Shown one piece after another: positions 16,722 to 24,749 of a stretch of DNA of 64,000 nt. The stretch is from Qipengyuania_B sp965214525 (GTDB taxonomy: Bacteria > Pseudomonadota > Alphaproteobacteria > Sphingomonadales > Sphingomonadaceae). The notes under the pieces were generated by a model. That model worked only from the letters and a program-made list of their open reading frames with translations. It was not told where the DNA came from and did no database searches. The stretch is taken from positions 310,001 through 374,000 of the forward strand of contig OZ243959.1 in NCBI GenBank assembly GCA_965214525.1, given 5' to 3'. Each line of letters begins with the position of its first letter. Position 1 is the stretch's first letter. A program made the position numbers and the translations under genes.

Positions 16722-17551
16722 GCCTTCGTTTCGCCTATAATACCAACGGGGCGGCAAACCACCGGCTGGACGATGCCTTCCGACTGATCGCCGATAGCGG
16801 ATACGATGGCGCGGCGATCACGCTCGATCATCATCATTGCGACCCGTTTGCGCAGGATTGGCGGGGCGAAGCGGAGCGGGTCGGCCGCTTGCTCGAAGAT
16901 CTGTCACTCTCCGCAATCGTCGAGACAGGAGCGCGGTTTCTGTTGGATCCCCGCCAGAAGCACGAACCGACGCTGATCAATCCTGAACCCGCTGGCCGCG
17001 CACGGCGGGTGGCCTTTCTCAACCGAGCCATCGACATTGCCTCGATCTGGCGTGCCGATGCGGTCTCGTTCTGGGCTGGCGTGCCGCAACCGGGCGTTCT
17101 CACCGAAGAAGCGCACGAATGGCTGGATCACGGCCTGCAGCAGGTTCTCGATCATGCTGAGCAGGCGGGTGTGATCGCAGCATTCGAGCCGGAACCGGGC
17201 ATGCTGATCGAAACCTGCGCCCAGTGGGCTAGCCTGCAGGCCAAGCATCCGCGATTGAAACTGGCGCTCGATACCGGGCATTGCATCGTCAGCCAGGATA
17301 TCGATCCGGCCGACGCCGTGCATCGCTACGCCGAACATCTCGGCACGGTCGCCATCGAGGACATGAAACGCGGCGTGCATGTCCATCTGCCGTTTGGCGA
17401 GGGCGATATAGACGTGCCGGCAGTGCTGACAGCTTTGCTTGATATCGGCTACGAGAAGCTCGTGTCGGTCGAACTGAGCCGGGAAAGCCCGCGCGCCCAT
17501 CACGCGATTGTGGAAAGCATCGCCTATCTGCGCAAAGCAATGGCGCAGTGA
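16718..17551 (+). CDS. TIM-barrel sugar (phosphate) isomerase/epimerase
   Basis: 277 residues of the xylose-isomerase-like AP-endonuclease-2 barrel. Metal-ligand and barrel-strand segments are visible: NGAANHRLDDAFRLIADSGY, VSFWAGVPQ, VIAAFEPEPGML (Glu ligand), LALDTGHC (Asp/His ligands), TVAIEDMKRGVHVHLPFGEG and LVSVELSRESPRAHH. The family isomerises or epimerises sugars, inososes and their phosphates (IolE, IolI, hydroxypyruvate isomerase). With an inositol-phosphate synthase and a Gfo/Idh dehydrogenase upstream, inosose epimerisation is a reasonable guess. It is a cytoplasmic protein with GTGA overlaps at both ends, in the core of the operon. Confidence 0.88.
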   Translation: MSLRFAYNTNGAANHRLDDAFRLIADSGYDGAAITLDHHHCDPFAQDWRGEAERVGRLLEDLSLSAIVETGARFLLDPRQKHEPTLINPEPAGRARRVAFLNRAIDIASIWRADAVSFWAGVPQPGVLTEEAHEWLDHGLQQVLDHAEQAGVIAAFEPEPGMLIETCAQWASLQAKHPRLKLALDTGHCIVSQDIDPADAVHRYAEHLGTVAIEDMKRGVHVHLPFGEGDIDVPAVLTALLDIGYEKLVSVELSRESPRAHHAIVESIAYLRKAMAQ

Positions 17552-18759
17552 ACATCTGCTTCGTCAGCCGCCGGTTCTTTCCGGCCATTTCGGGCATGTC
17601 GATCTACGCCGTCAATCTGCTGCGCGAACTGGTGGCGCAGGGCCACGACGTCACCATGATAAGTCAATATCGCGATGATGAGTTCGGCAAGGGAGTATAC
17701 GGGGGCGGCCCACCACCCGAAGTGCCCGGCGTAACGGTCATCGGTCTGGAACAGCTTGGCGAGCAGGATGGAGGCGATTTCGAACGCGATATCGCGATGA
17801 TGATCGATACGATCGCTGCGGAACACGCGAAAAGGCCGTTCGACGTGCTTCATGCGCAATATGGCTATCCCACCGGCTGGGCCGCACTGATCGCGGGGCA
17901 GCGGCTGGGTCTGCCGGTTGCCGTCTCCATTCAGGGAGGCGACGGGCACTGGGTCGGGTCCTGCTGCGAAACCCACCGATTGGCGATGGTCCGGGTACTG
18001 GATCATGCCGATGCGGTGCTGATCGGCGGCGAAAGCTTTGCCCGCGAAGTGCACGAGCGGCTGGGCACGGCGATGGAGCGGTTCACCTTTGTCCCAGGTG
18101 CCGTCGACACCAGCCGCTTTACCCCCGGCACGCTGGGCGAAGATGATGCTGTGCGCATCCTTTACCATGGGCGGGTGGACCGCCGCAAAGGAGTGATCGA
18201 TTTTGTGGAAAGCTGCGCTCTATTGACCGGCCATTGGAGCGCGACGATATCGGGTATCGGCCCGGATTTTGAAGCCGCGACCGCGCTGGTTGAACAAAAG
18301 CAGCTTGGCGACCGGATCGTCTTTACCGGTTATGCGCAATACGCCGATGTCCCGCAAATCTATCGGGAACACCACATCTTCGCTTCACCCACTTATGGTG
18401 AGGGCTTTTCCAACACCATTCTGGAAGCCATGGCGAGCGGCTTGGCGATCGTGTCGTGCCACGCCGTCGGGGTATCGGATTGCCTGCGCGACGGAGATAA
18501 CGCGCTTTTGGTGGATCCGGGGGATATCACGGCGCAAGCGCAAGCGCTGCAATCATTGATCGATGACCCAATGCTGCAGCAAAGGCTGAGCGATCGGGCA
18601 TTGGCGGAATGCCTGCAGACCTATAGTTGGCGCAAGGTCGGACGAATGATTGATGACATCTATCGTCGCATTGCCAAGACCGGTCCGCCAGAAAGTTTCG
18701 GTGAGGAACTGCCGATCGACGCGGACTGCCGGTTTCGGCACCAACCGCACCTGTTGTGA
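17548..18759 (+). CDS. family 4 glycosyltransferase (MshA-like arrangement)
   Basis: 403 residues with a complete GT-B fold. The N-terminal acceptor domain begins NICFVSRRFFPAISGMSIYA and includes LHAQYGYPTGWAALIAGQRL. The donor domain has ILYHGRVDRRKGVIDFVES, the SGIGP loop, FASPTYGEGFSNTILEAMASG (the ExxxxxxxE motif) and DNALLVDPGDI. Retaining GT4 enzymes transfer sugars from NDP donors; MshA, which joins GlcNAc to inositol 3-phosphate, belongs to this family. The presence of Ino1 at the start of the operon and a PIG-L deacetylase directly downstream makes an analogous GlcNAc-inositol step attractive, but donor and acceptor are not proven by motif. GTGA overlaps are present on both sides. 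Confidence 0.92.
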   Translation: MNICFVSRRFFPAISGMSIYAVNLLRELVAQGHDVTMISQYRDDEFGKGVYGGGPPPEVPGVTVIGLEQLGEQDGGDFERDIAMMIDTIAAEHAKRPFDVLHAQYGYPTGWAALIAGQRLGLPVAVSIQGGDGHWVGSCCETHRLAMVRVLDHADAVLIGGESFAREVHERLGTAMERFTFVPGAVDTSRFTPGTLGEDDAVRILYHGRVDRRKGVIDFVESCALLTGHWSATISGIGPDFEAATALVEQKQLGDRIVFTGYAQYADVPQIYREHHIFASPTYGEGFSNTILEAMASGLAIVSCHAVGVSDCLRDGDNALLVDPGDITAQAQALQSLIDDPMLQQRLSDRALAECLQTYSWRKVGRMIDDIYRRIAKTGPPESFGEELPIDADCRFRHQPHLL

Positions 18760-19439
18760 CACGGGTTCTGGCGATCTCGCCCCATTTGGACGATGCCGTA
18801 TTCTCGGCAGGCGGAACCCTGTTCGAGCATGCAGCCGCAGGCGACACCGTGACCGTGTTGACCTGCTTTACCGGCAATGTACCCCAGCCGAACGGCTTTG
18901 CGCTCGCTTGCCAGCTCGACAAAGGACTGCCAGCCGACGTAGATTACATGGCGCTTCGTCGCGCCGAAGATCGGGCGGCATGTTCAGCGATCGGCGCGGA
19001 AGTGATTCATCTGCGCCTGCTGGAAGCCCCCCATCGCGGGTATGGGAATGCCGCAGCATTGTTCGGCAGGCGTCTGCCCGGCGATGATATTGCCGATACG
19101 CTCGTCAGGCAATTGCGTGAACATGTCGATCAGTTTGAACCGGACGTGCTCTACGGTCCGTTCGGCATCGGCAATCATGTCGATCACCGCATCGTACGAG
19201 ATGCCATTGAACAGGTGACGGACAGCCGTGCCGTTACCTGGTGGGAGGATTATCCCTACGCCATGCGGGGTTCCGAACCGTCCAAGGCTTTCTGCAGGCG
19301 CGCCCTTTCTGCGCAAGGACTTGCCGCAAAGATCGAGGCCGCGCTTTGCTATGCAAGCCAGCTAACCTTCCAGTTCGGCGGTCCGAGCGCGGCGCGGGCG
19401 GCGATGACGGATTGGGCGTTTGAGGGGTTTGCCAGCTAA
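18756..19439 (+). CDS. PIG-L family N-acetylglucosaminyl deacetylase (MshB/BshB-like)
   Basis: 227 residues. The zinc site is visible: SPHLDDAVFSAGG near the N-terminus (the PHxDD form of the family AHPDDE motif), followed by VTVLTCFTG and the distal GNHVDHRIVRDAI (HxxH). The family removes acetyl groups from GlcNAc-containing glycosides (GlcNAc-inositol in mycothiol, GlcNAc-malate in bacillithiol, GlcNAc-PI in GPI anchors). It is the last gene of the operon and is coupled to the glycosyltransferase by GTGA, giving the GT-then-deacetylase pair typical of amino-sugar pseudodisaccharide synthesis. After its stop there are 64 bp to the next operon, with no strong terminator hairpin. Confidence 0.92.
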   Translation: MTRVLAISPHLDDAVFSAGGTLFEHAAAGDTVTVLTCFTGNVPQPNGFALACQLDKGLPADVDYMALRRAEDRAACSAIGAEVIHLRLLEAPHRGYGNAAALFGRRLPGDDIADTLVRQLREHVDQFEPDVLYGPFGIGNHVDHRIVRDAIEQVTDSRAVTWWEDYPYAMRGSEPSKAFCRRALSAQGLAAKIEAALCYASQLTFQFGGPSAARAAMTDWAFEGFAS

Positions 19440-19503
19440 AATCCCTTGCTGCCGGCACCAAGAACGGTCGCGGGCATTGTTCGGATGACAGCAGGAGATC
19501 GCG

Positions 19504-20001
19504 ATGCCCATCACCATCAACGGCGACGATTACAAATTACCGCGCGATCCGCGTGTGACCTTGCTCGATTTCGCACGCGAGCACGTCGGCTTGAAAGGCA
19601 GTAAGAAAGGTTGCGATCACGGCCAATGCGGTGCCTGCACGATGATCGTGAACGGCCAGCGGATCAATTCGTGCCTGTCGCTGGCGATCATGCACGAAGG
19701 CGATGACGTCATCACCATCGAAGGGTTGGGAACGGCAACGGATTTGTCCGACCTTCAGCGCGCCTTCGTGAAACATGATGGCTATCAGTGCGGCTTCTGC
19801 ACACCGGGCCAAATCTGCTCGGCGACTGCGATGTTGGACGAAGTGGCCGCCGGACAACCCAGCGATGCCTCCGCCGATCTGCACGCCGTCGAACTCACCG
19901 ACGCGGAAATTCGCGAGCGGATGAGCGGCAATCTGTGTCGCTGTGGGGCCTATCCTAATATCGTCGCAGCCATTCGCGAAGTGGCGGAGCAAGGCGCATG
20001 A
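19504..20001 (+). CDS. aldehyde oxidoreductase [2Fe-2S] subunit (PaoA-like)
   Basis: 165 residues with two [2Fe-2S] clusters. The plant-ferredoxin-type motif is GCDHGQCGACTMIVNG...NSCLSL, and the second cluster is formed by QCGFCTPGQICS and GNLCRCGAYPNI. It passes electrons from the molybdenum subunit to the FAD subunit in xanthine-oxidase-family enzymes. AGGAGA precedes the ATG at 19504. E. coli PaoA carries a Tat signal of roughly 50 residues; this protein starts directly at MPITINGDDYKLP, so no export signal is visible and the enzyme is predicted to be cytoplasmic. It is the first gene of the operon and overlaps the FAD subunit by ATGA. Confidence 0.93.
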   Translation: MPITINGDDYKLPRDPRVTLLDFAREHVGLKGSKKGCDHGQCGACTMIVNGQRINSCLSLAIMHEGDDVITIEGLGTATDLSDLQRAFVKHDGYQCGFCTPGQICSATAMLDEVAAGQPSDASADLHAVELTDAEIRERMSGNLCRCGAYPNIVAAIREVAEQGA

Positions 20002-21041
20002 AGCCGTTCGACTACCAGCGCGCGCAGAGCCTCGAGCACGCTGGACAAATGCTCCGGGATAGCGCTCGAAAGGTGCAGGACCGGGTCGACGGGATCGAAC
20101 AGTTCTTGTCCGCGTACAAGGATATAGCCAAGCCGATCGCCGGCGGTACGAACTTGCTGGACCTGATGAAATTGCAGGTGGAAACGCCGGGCACCTTAGT
20201 CGACGTGAACCGGCTGCCCTTATTGGGGATAGAGGATCGGGATGACGGTCTATGGATCGGCGCCCTTGCCTCCAATAGTGCAACCGCCAGCCATCCAGGG
20301 ATCAAAACCGATTACGAAGTGCTGTCCCGCGCCATACTGTCCGGCGCGACACAGCAATTGCGTAACCGGGCGACGACCTGCGGCAACCTGTGCCAGCGCA
20401 CCCGCTGCTATTACTTCACCAATATCGACCAGCCCTGCAACAAGCGCGAGCCCGGGTCGGGTTGCGGCGCGTTGAAAGGCATAGCCCGGTTGCACGCGAT
20501 CCTTGGTACCAGCGACCAGTGCATCGCCACTTATCCCGGCGACATGGCCGTGGCGCTGGCGGCGCTGGACGCCAATGTCCATTACATAACGGCCGCCGGG
20601 GCCGAACGACAGGTTCGCGTGCGGCAGTTTCACCGTTTGCCAGGTGATACGCCGTGGCAGGACAATGTGCTGGAGCCCGGCGATCTTATCACCGGCGTAT
20701 CCCTACCTGCACCCCTCAAAGGACAGCACATCTATCGCAAGGTGCGTGAGCGCTCGTCCTACGCGTTTGCGCTGTGTTCGGTGGCTGCCATTATCGACAT
20801 TCGAGATGGCAAGTTCGCAACCATGCGTCTCGCATTCGGTGGGTTGGCCCACAAGCCGTGGCACGACAGCCGGATCGAGGAACTGCTAATTGGGGAGCAA
20901 CCCTCACTCGCCTTGTTCGATCGTGCCGCCGACCTGCTCCTCGAGGGGGCGAAAGGATATGGCGAAAACGATTTCAAGATACCATTGGCCCGCCGCACCC
21001 TGACGGCGGTGCTGACGCAAGCGAGCGGAGTGGACGCATGA
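19998..21041 (+). CDS. aldehyde oxidoreductase FAD-binding subunit with [4Fe-4S] cluster (PaoB-like)
   Basis: 347 residues of the CO-dehydrogenase flavoprotein (CoxM/XdhB) family. The FAD site is seen in PIAGGTNLLDLMKL and LRNRATTCGNLCQ. An insertion RTRCYYFTNIDQPCNKREPGSGCGALKG supplies a cysteine set like that which binds an extra [4Fe-4S] cluster in E. coli PaoB, and it distinguishes this type from ordinary xanthine dehydrogenases. The C-terminal domain carries HIYRKVRERSSYAFALCSVAA. The subunit delivers electrons to an external acceptor. ATGA overlaps occur at both ends, consistent with stoichiometric co-translation with the small and large subunits. Confidence 0.92.
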   Translation: MKPFDYQRAQSLEHAGQMLRDSARKVQDRVDGIEQFLSAYKDIAKPIAGGTNLLDLMKLQVETPGTLVDVNRLPLLGIEDRDDGLWIGALASNSATASHPGIKTDYEVLSRAILSGATQQLRNRATTCGNLCQRTRCYYFTNIDQPCNKREPGSGCGALKGIARLHAILGTSDQCIATYPGDMAVALAALDANVHYITAAGAERQVRVRQFHRLPGDTPWQDNVLEPGDLITGVSLPAPLKGQHIYRKVRERSSYAFALCSVAAIIDIRDGKFATMRLAFGGLAHKPWHDSRIEELLIGEQPSLALFDRAADLLLEGAKGYGENDFKIPLARRTLTAVLTQASGVDA

Positions 21042-23239
21042 ACGCCCCTACCAAAATCGATCAGCGGCATGAGCAGCACATGCTCGACCGGATGAAGCAG
21101 GGCGTACTCGGCAAACCACTCGACCGGCCCGATGGCCCTGCCAAGGTCAGCGGGCAGGCGAGCTACGCGTCGGACTACACGCTGGATGATTGCGTCGTCG
21201 GGGTGCTTGTCACCGCGCCGTTCGCTAAAGGCGTCGTGACTAGGATCGACAAGAACGGCGCGCTGGGCATGGATGGCGTCTTGGCGGTTATCGACGATCG
21301 CCGCCTGACCACGCGCGCGGCGCAGGGCGGGGCGGGTGAGGCACCAGAGCAGGGTCCGACGCGAGTGGACTATTGGGGACAGCCGATCGCGCTGGTGGTT
21401 GCCGAGACCTTCGAACAGGCCCGCAACGGTGCAAAGGCGCTTCACGTCGATTACGAGGCAGACGTTACGTCCGACATTGCGTTCGATCCAGAAGCGGTCG
21501 AACCCGAAGAGAACAAGGCGACGAGGCAGGGCGATCTAGAGAGCATAATGAACAAGGCGGCTCATACCGTCGACCTAACCTATCGGACGGAAGGCCATGC
21601 CAGCGCGGCGATGGAACCACACGCCGCCGTTGCGCAATGGGATGGGGAGAAACTAACTCTTTATGCCGCGCTGCAAATGCCGAACTACAATATCACCGAA
21701 CTCGCCGACAGCCTTGGAATGGAGGAGGACAATATCCGCCTCATTTCCCGTTATGTCGGTGGCGGGTTCGGATCGAAGCTCGGTGTCAGCCAGGAATGCG
21801 TCTCGGCTGCTCTTGCGGCAATGCAACTGAACCGCCCGGTGCGGGTGGTGATGAGCCGCCAGCAGGTGTTCCAGACCATCATGCGGCGCAGCGAGACGAG
21901 ACAGCGCCTACGTCTGGCGGCGGATGGAGACGGTCGGCTGGTTGGCTTTGGACACGAGGCGCTCGTTTCCAACCTGCCGGGAGAAGATTTTGCCGAACCG
22001 GTCGTACAGGCCAGCGCCTTTCTCTACCCCGGCGATGACCGGATACTGACCGTAGAACTGGCGCGTATCCATCGGATGACGGCGGGGTCCGTCCGGGCGC
22101 CGGGCGAGGCGGTGGGGATGCAGACGCTGGAAGCGGCAATGGACGAACTGGCGGAGAAGACCGGGATCGACCCGGTCGAATTGCGCCTCCGCAACATTCC
22201 GCACGAACATCCGGTCAAGAAGATCCCCTATTCCTCGCGCAAGCTGGCCGAATGCCTGAAACAGGGCGCGAAGGCGTTCGGCTGGGAAGCAGGCCCGCGC
22301 GAGCCCCGCCAGCTAAGGGAGGGCGAATGGTGGATTGGCACTGGGATGGCGACGGCCGCCCGTGTTCACATGGTTGGCCCGGCAGAGGCGCGCGTGGTGT
22401 TGTCGCCTGATGGCACCGCCCGCGTCGAGACGGACATGACCGATATCGGCACCGGCACGTATTCCATCCTGCGGCAGATCGCCGCGGAAATGTTGGGAAT
22501 CGATCACGAGAGGGTTCTGGTCGATCTTGGCGATACCGAACATCCGCGTGGTCCCGGTTCCGGCGGAAGTTGGGGCGCGGCATCGAGCGGTTCGTCAGTG
22601 TATCTTGCTTGCGAACAGATCCGCGGCGAACTGGCAAAGCGGCTCAACACGTCGGTCGAAAGCCTTGATCTGAAAGACGGCGTGGCGCGCTGGAACGGAG
22701 AGGAACGCCTGTTGGCGGAAATACTCGACGGCGAACCCATGCAGGCGATCGGTGTATTCGAAAAGCCTGACGAGCAGAGCGACTACGCGATCGCCAGCTA
22801 CGGCGCGTTCTTCGCGGAAGTTGCGGTCAATAACTGGACCGGCGAGGCGCGAATGCGCCGCATGACGGGCGCGTTCGGTTTCGGACGGGTGCTGAACGCC
22901 AAGACTGCCCGTTCGCAATGCATGGGCGGCATGGTCTGGTGCATCGGCAGCGCGCTGACAGAGGAGCTGCTGTTCGATCCTGTCGATGGACATCTGGTCA
23001 ATTGCGATCTTGCCGAATATCATGTTCCGGTGAACCGCGATGTGCCTGACATCGACGTGCTGATGGTGGAAGAGCGCGATGCGATCGCCAGCCCGATCGA
23101 GGCGAAAGGAGTAGGCGAACTTGGCATATGCGGCGGGGCCGGGGCGATTGCCAACGCGATCTACAATGCCTGCGGGGCGCGGCTGTACCATTTCCCGATG
23201 ACGCCGGACCGCATCCTCGCCGCGCTGCCCGATGGCTGA
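21038..23239 (+). CDS. aldehyde oxidoreductase molybdenum-binding subunit (PaoC-like)
   Basis: 733 residues, the expected size for PaoC-type large subunits. The N-terminal domain includes RPDGPAKVSGQASYASDY. Cofactor-site segments are SRYVGGGFGSKLG, GSVRAPGEAVGMQTLE, DIGTGTYSILRQIAAEMLG and GSGGSWGAASSGSSVY. The catalytic glutamate lies in AKGVGELGICGGAGAIANAI near the C-terminus. It oxidises aldehydes, probably aromatic or otherwise reactive ones as in E. coli, using molybdopterin cytosine dinucleotide. The longer open frame upstream to 20774 overlaps the FAD subunit and is not coding; ATG at 21038 overlaps its stop. The last eight bases overlap the maturation factor gene. Confidence 0.94.
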   Translation: MNAPTKIDQRHEQHMLDRMKQGVLGKPLDRPDGPAKVSGQASYASDYTLDDCVVGVLVTAPFAKGVVTRIDKNGALGMDGVLAVIDDRRLTTRAAQGGAGEAPEQGPTRVDYWGQPIALVVAETFEQARNGAKALHVDYEADVTSDIAFDPEAVEPEENKATRQGDLESIMNKAAHTVDLTYRTEGHASAAMEPHAAVAQWDGEKLTLYAALQMPNYNITELADSLGMEEDNIRLISRYVGGGFGSKLGVSQECVSAALAAMQLNRPVRVVMSRQQVFQTIMRRSETRQRLRLAADGDGRLVGFGHEALVSNLPGEDFAEPVVQASAFLYPGDDRILTVELARIHRMTAGSVRAPGEAVGMQTLEAAMDELAEKTGIDPVELRLRNIPHEHPVKKIPYSSRKLAECLKQGAKAFGWEAGPREPRQLREGEWWIGTGMATAARVHMVGPAEARVVLSPDGTARVETDMTDIGTGTYSILRQIAAEMLGIDHERVLVDLGDTEHPRGPGSGGSWGAASSGSSVYLACEQIRGELAKRLNTSVESLDLKDGVARWNGEERLLAEILDGEPMQAIGVFEKPDEQSDYAIASYGAFFAEVAVNNWTGEARMRRMTGAFGFGRVLNAKTARSQCMGGMVWCIGSALTEELLFDPVDGHLVNCDLAEYHVPVNRDVPDIDVLMVEERDAIASPIEAKGVGELGICGGAGAIANAIYNACGARLYHFPMTPDRILAALPDG

Positions 23240-24107
23240 TGCGGCGCAGCTAGGTCAAATAGCACAAGCCGGGTGGCACGATCACGCGGCCTTGCGCGCA
23301 TCGTGCGAAGCGCATGTGGGCCTGTGCACAATCATCGCCGTTGAAGGCAGCTTCTCGCGAAGGGTCGGCACGCAATTGGCGGTACAGCAAGACGGCTCGA
23401 CCATCGGGTCGCTAGCTGACGGATGCCTGGAAAAGGAATTGGCCGCCGAGATGTCGCAAGCGAGGCGGGACGGCAAAGCCCGCATAAGGCGGTTCGGCAA
23501 GGGATCGGACATTATCGACTTCCGCCTGCCCTGCGGCGGCGGGTTGGACATCCTCGTCGATCCTGTACCGGATCGCGATGCCTTGCGGCGGGCCGTCGAG
23601 CAATTGGACCAGCGTCAACCGGCGGTGGTGCCATTGGCTGGACAGACCTGCCTTTCCGAACGTCGCTACCTGCCACAGATGAAGCTCGCGGCATTCGGCG
23701 AGGGGCCGGAACTCGTCGCCTTGGAGCGCCTGGCGAAGGCCGCTGGCTACGGGATCGAAGCTCATCATGCCGGCTCTGACGCCTTGATGCTGGGCGAGCC
23801 CCCACGCGAAGTGGCACTAGACGCCTGGACCGCCGTCATCCTGCTGTTCCACGATCACGAATGGGAAGCGTCACTGCTGGATTGGGCATTCGCCTCGCCT
23901 GCATTCTTCATTGGCGCACAAGGGGGCGAACGTGCGCGCGAACGGCGTTTTGCAGAACTGTTGACGCGCGGCGTGGACGAGCGGCATCTCGCGCGATTGA
24001 CCAGTCCGGTCGGAGCGATCCCGCATTGCCGCGAACCAGTAGCCCTCGCATTATCGACGCTGGCGCAGGTTGCCGGCGCGTACGAGGCGCTGCATCCCCA
24101 TCGCTGA
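23232..24107 (+). CDS. XdhC/PaoD-family molybdenum cofactor insertion factor
   Basis: 291 residues of the XdhC family. The N-terminal XdhC/CoxI segment contains the serine and Cys-bearing pattern AVEGSFSRRVGTQLAVQQDG, IGSLADGCLEKELAAE, then IIDFRLPCGGGLDILVDP. The C-terminal Rossmann part has LAAFGEGPELVALERLAKAAG and FASPAFFIGAQGGERARERRF, and ends RLTSPVGAIPHCREPVALALS. XdhC/PaoD proteins hold the sulfurated cofactor and insert it into the large subunit but are not part of the final enzyme. It overlaps the large-subunit gene by eight bases, matching PaoABCD order. It is cytoplasmic. Confidence 0.92.
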   Translation: MADAAQLGQIAQAGWHDHAALRASCEAHVGLCTIIAVEGSFSRRVGTQLAVQQDGSTIGSLADGCLEKELAAEMSQARRDGKARIRRFGKGSDIIDFRLPCGGGLDILVDPVPDRDALRRAVEQLDQRQPAVVPLAGQTCLSERRYLPQMKLAAFGEGPELVALERLAKAAGYGIEAHHAGSDALMLGEPPREVALDAWTAVILLFHDHEWEASLLDWAFASPAFFIGAQGGERARERRFAELLTRGVDERHLARLTSPVGAIPHCREPVALALSTLAQVAGAYEALHPHR

Positions 24108-24117
24108 GCCTGACATC

Positions 24118-24681
24118 GTGGCGGCGGTGCTGGCAGCCGGGTCCGCCACAAGGTTCGGAGGGGGCAAACTCGATGCGCCACTTCACGGCAAGCCGGTTGG
24201 CTTGCACATCTGCCAGCGGATCGAGCGCCTGGCCTGTCTTACGCCCATAATCGTCGTGGGGTCGGAACCACCCCGTTTCACGTCCCGGCTCTTGAATTGG
24301 CAGATCATCGAAAATGCACACGCTGCGAACGGCCTGTCCAGCTCCGTCGTCGCGGCGGCCGAAGTGGCGTTGCGCAAGGGTGCGGCGCTGCTGATCCTGC
24401 TGGCGGACATGCCGTTCGTGACCGAGGTCCACTTGCGCAATTTGCTTGCCGACCCTCGGGCCAACGCGGCCACCTTGGTGCCGGATGGAGCGCCTGGGGT
24501 TCCGGCATTCTTCCGCCCCGCTTCGGTCCCCCGCCTGATGAGCCTAAAGAGCGATGGCGGCGCGCGCCGATTGCTGGCATCGATGCCCGGCTTGCGCACG
24601 GTTACGGCTTGCCCAGAGACCCTGCTTGATATCGACAGCCGGGCTGACCTCGACCGGGCAGCCGCTTATATGCAGCCTTGA
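24118..24681 (+). CDS. molybdenum cofactor cytidylyltransferase (MocA-like)
   Basis: 187 residues. The nucleotide-binding start AAVLAAGSATRFGGGKLDAP, then ENAHAANGLSSSVVAA, the metal motif LLILLADMPFVT and the final SDGGARRLLA followed by LLDIDSRADLDRA match MocA, which adds CMP to Mo-molybdopterin for xanthine-oxidase-family enzymes. It follows the XdhC-like gene by ten bases, so the operon encodes enzyme, cofactor tailoring and insertion together. Start is uncertain: GTG at 24118 leaves eight residues before the glycine loop, while TTG at 24070 would overlap the upstream gene. The family resembles MobA, but operon context favours the cytosine transfer. Confidence 0.87.
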   Translation: MAAVLAAGSATRFGGGKLDAPLHGKPVGLHICQRIERLACLTPIIVVGSEPPRFTSRLLNWQIIENAHAANGLSSSVVAAAEVALRKGAALLILLADMPFVTEVHLRNLLADPRANAATLVPDGAPGVPAFFRPASVPRLMSLKSDGGARRLLASMPGLRTVTACPETLLDIDSRADLDRAAAYMQP

Positions 24682-24749
24682 CGCCTCGCCATTCCCCCGG
24701 CAGCAATAGCGAACAAAAGTTGCACGCTGCAACCTGTTGGAGAGATCAA

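Noticed and set aside
10206..19439. Operon as a plain mycothiol pathway
   Set aside because: MshC-like ligase and MshD acetyltransferase are missing, and five genes (YcaO, MBL, isomerase, Gfo/Idh, methyltransferase) have no place in it.
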